A DNA stretch of 6,877 nucleotides. Origin: Eubacteriales bacterium (lineage in GTDB: Bacteria; Bacillota; Clostridia; Lachnospirales; Lachnospiraceae). Shown here in pieces: positions 6,650 through 6,877 of this stretch. The stretch covers positions 1-6,877 of the forward strand of contig JAUNPT010000123.1 in the NCBI GenBank assembly GCA_030536565.1, written 5' to 3'. The notes under the pieces are model-generated. The model was not told the origin of the DNA, ran no database searches, and saw only the letters and a program-made list of their open reading frames with translations. Both the position numbers and the translations under genes were made by a program. Each line of letters starts with the position of its first letter. Within the stretch, counting starts at the first letter, position 1.

Positions 6650-6674
6650 GTACCAAAAAATTATATATTGGTAC
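6650..6674 (+). repeat. Perfect 7-bp inverted repeat GTACCAA / TTGGTAC
   Basis: GTACCAA (6650-6656) and TTGGTAC (6668-6674) are exact reverse complements around an 11-nt A/T loop. No U tract follows, so it is not a terminator. The palindromic form would also suit a dimeric DNA-binding protein. Confidence 0.6.
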
Positions 6675-6695
6675 AGGAAGCAGGAATTACTTCCT
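6675..6695 (+). repeat. 6-bp inverted repeat AGGAAG / CTTCCT, abutting the previous one
   Basis: AGGAAG (6675-6680) pairs with CTTCCT (6690-6695) over a 9-nt loop. It begins at the very next base after the 6650-6674 repeat, so the two hairpins would stack in RNA. Confidence 0.5.
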
Positions 6696-6798
6696 ATTTA
6701 TATATGGGTTTGAATATCAAAAGATGATTTTTACAATTGCTGCTGGTACATTTTATGTAACGTGCCTGCTAATATTGTGGTTGACTCATATATAAATA
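6695..6798 (+). repeat. 12-bp perfect inverted repeat enclosing nested stems
   Basis: TATTTATATATG (6695-6706) is the exact reverse complement of CATATATAAATA (6787-6798). Pairing continues for four more positions (6707-6710 with 6783-6786) if two G-U pairs are allowed. Inside, ACAAT (6733-6737) can pair with ATTGT (6774-6778), and GGTAC (6745-6749) with GTGCC (6762-6766). The outer stem is A/T-only apart from its end, so chance is possible. Confidence 0.5.
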
Positions 6799-6859
6799 TC
6801 TATATATAGGGGCATAAATAAACTTGGTGAAAAAATTTCAAAAAAGTTGAAAAAGAGTG

Positions 6860-6865
6860 TTGACA
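6860..6865 (+). promoter_or_regulatory. Consensus -35 box (TTGACA) of a promoter cut by the window end
   Basis: TTGACA at 6860-6865 follows an A-rich run (about 6832-6856) resembling an UP element. At 17-bp spacing the -10 box would fall at 6883-6888, just outside. The arrangement resembles strong clostridial stable-RNA promoters, so the next unit may be an rRNA or tRNA operon (inference). Confidence 0.55.
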
Positions 6866-6877
6866 AAGGTACAAACG

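Larger units (their letters stand above)
6610..6859 (+). other. Non-coding region rich in inverted repeats, before the next promoter
   Basis: This 250-bp stretch has no ORF with start and ribosome binding site on either strand. It holds two abutting small inverted repeats (6650-6674, 6675-6695), a longer nested inverted repeat (6695-6798), a weak internal direct repeat (6625-6654 and 6738-6766), and an A-rich tract (about 6832-6856). I recognise no known riboswitch or mobile element. Confidence 0.55.

Noticed and set aside
1..6877. CRISPR array or insertion sequence
   Set aside because: There are no regularly spaced repeats, no transposase-like protein, and no terminal inverted repeats flanking a gene.

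Overview
The window looks like part of a low-GC Gram-positive (Firmicutes) chromosome, most likely a clostridial gut or oral anaerobe of the Lachnospiraceae type. The basis is the strong AGGAGG-type ribosome binding sites, the A/T- and AGA/AGG-rich codon use, the consensus sigma-A promoter in front of a tRNA gene, and an accessory Sec locus, which is confined to Gram-positive bacteria. The family-level placement is inference. No 16S or other species marker is present.

Bases 1 to about 5424 hold the 3' half of an accessory Sec (SecA2/SecY2-type) locus on the + strand: the end of asp3, then secA2, gtfA and gtfB. This is the order known from streptococcal and staphylococcal serine-rich-repeat adhesin loci. 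The genes are tightly packed: asp3/secA2 overlap by 35 bp, the secA2 stop codon runs into the gtfA ribosome binding site, and gtfA/gtfB overlap by 22 bp. The expected job is O-glycosylation of Ser/Thr in a large surface adhesin by the GtfA-GtfB complex, followed by export by SecA2 with Asp1-3 and SecY2. The adhesin, SecY2, Asp1 and Asp2 are not in the window and presumably lie upstream.

Directly after gtfB, 33 bp downstream and with its own strong ribosome binding site, comes a 275-residue protein with three predicted membrane segments (5458-6285). I do not recognise it as any accessory Sec component. In the classic streptococcal locus this slot carries the small SecE/SecG-like asp4 and asp5, which are not seen here.

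Bases 6286-6610 hold a short gene desert and a self-contained tRNA-Ser(GCU) unit with a near-perfect sigma-A promoter, a cloverleaf with long variable arm, and an intrinsic terminator. Bases 6610-6877 carry no credible ORF but contain several inverted repeats, including two abutting hairpins and a 12-bp perfect inverted repeat enclosing nested stems. The window ends in an A-rich tract and a consensus -35 box, which appears to be the beginning of the promoter of the next transcription unit.
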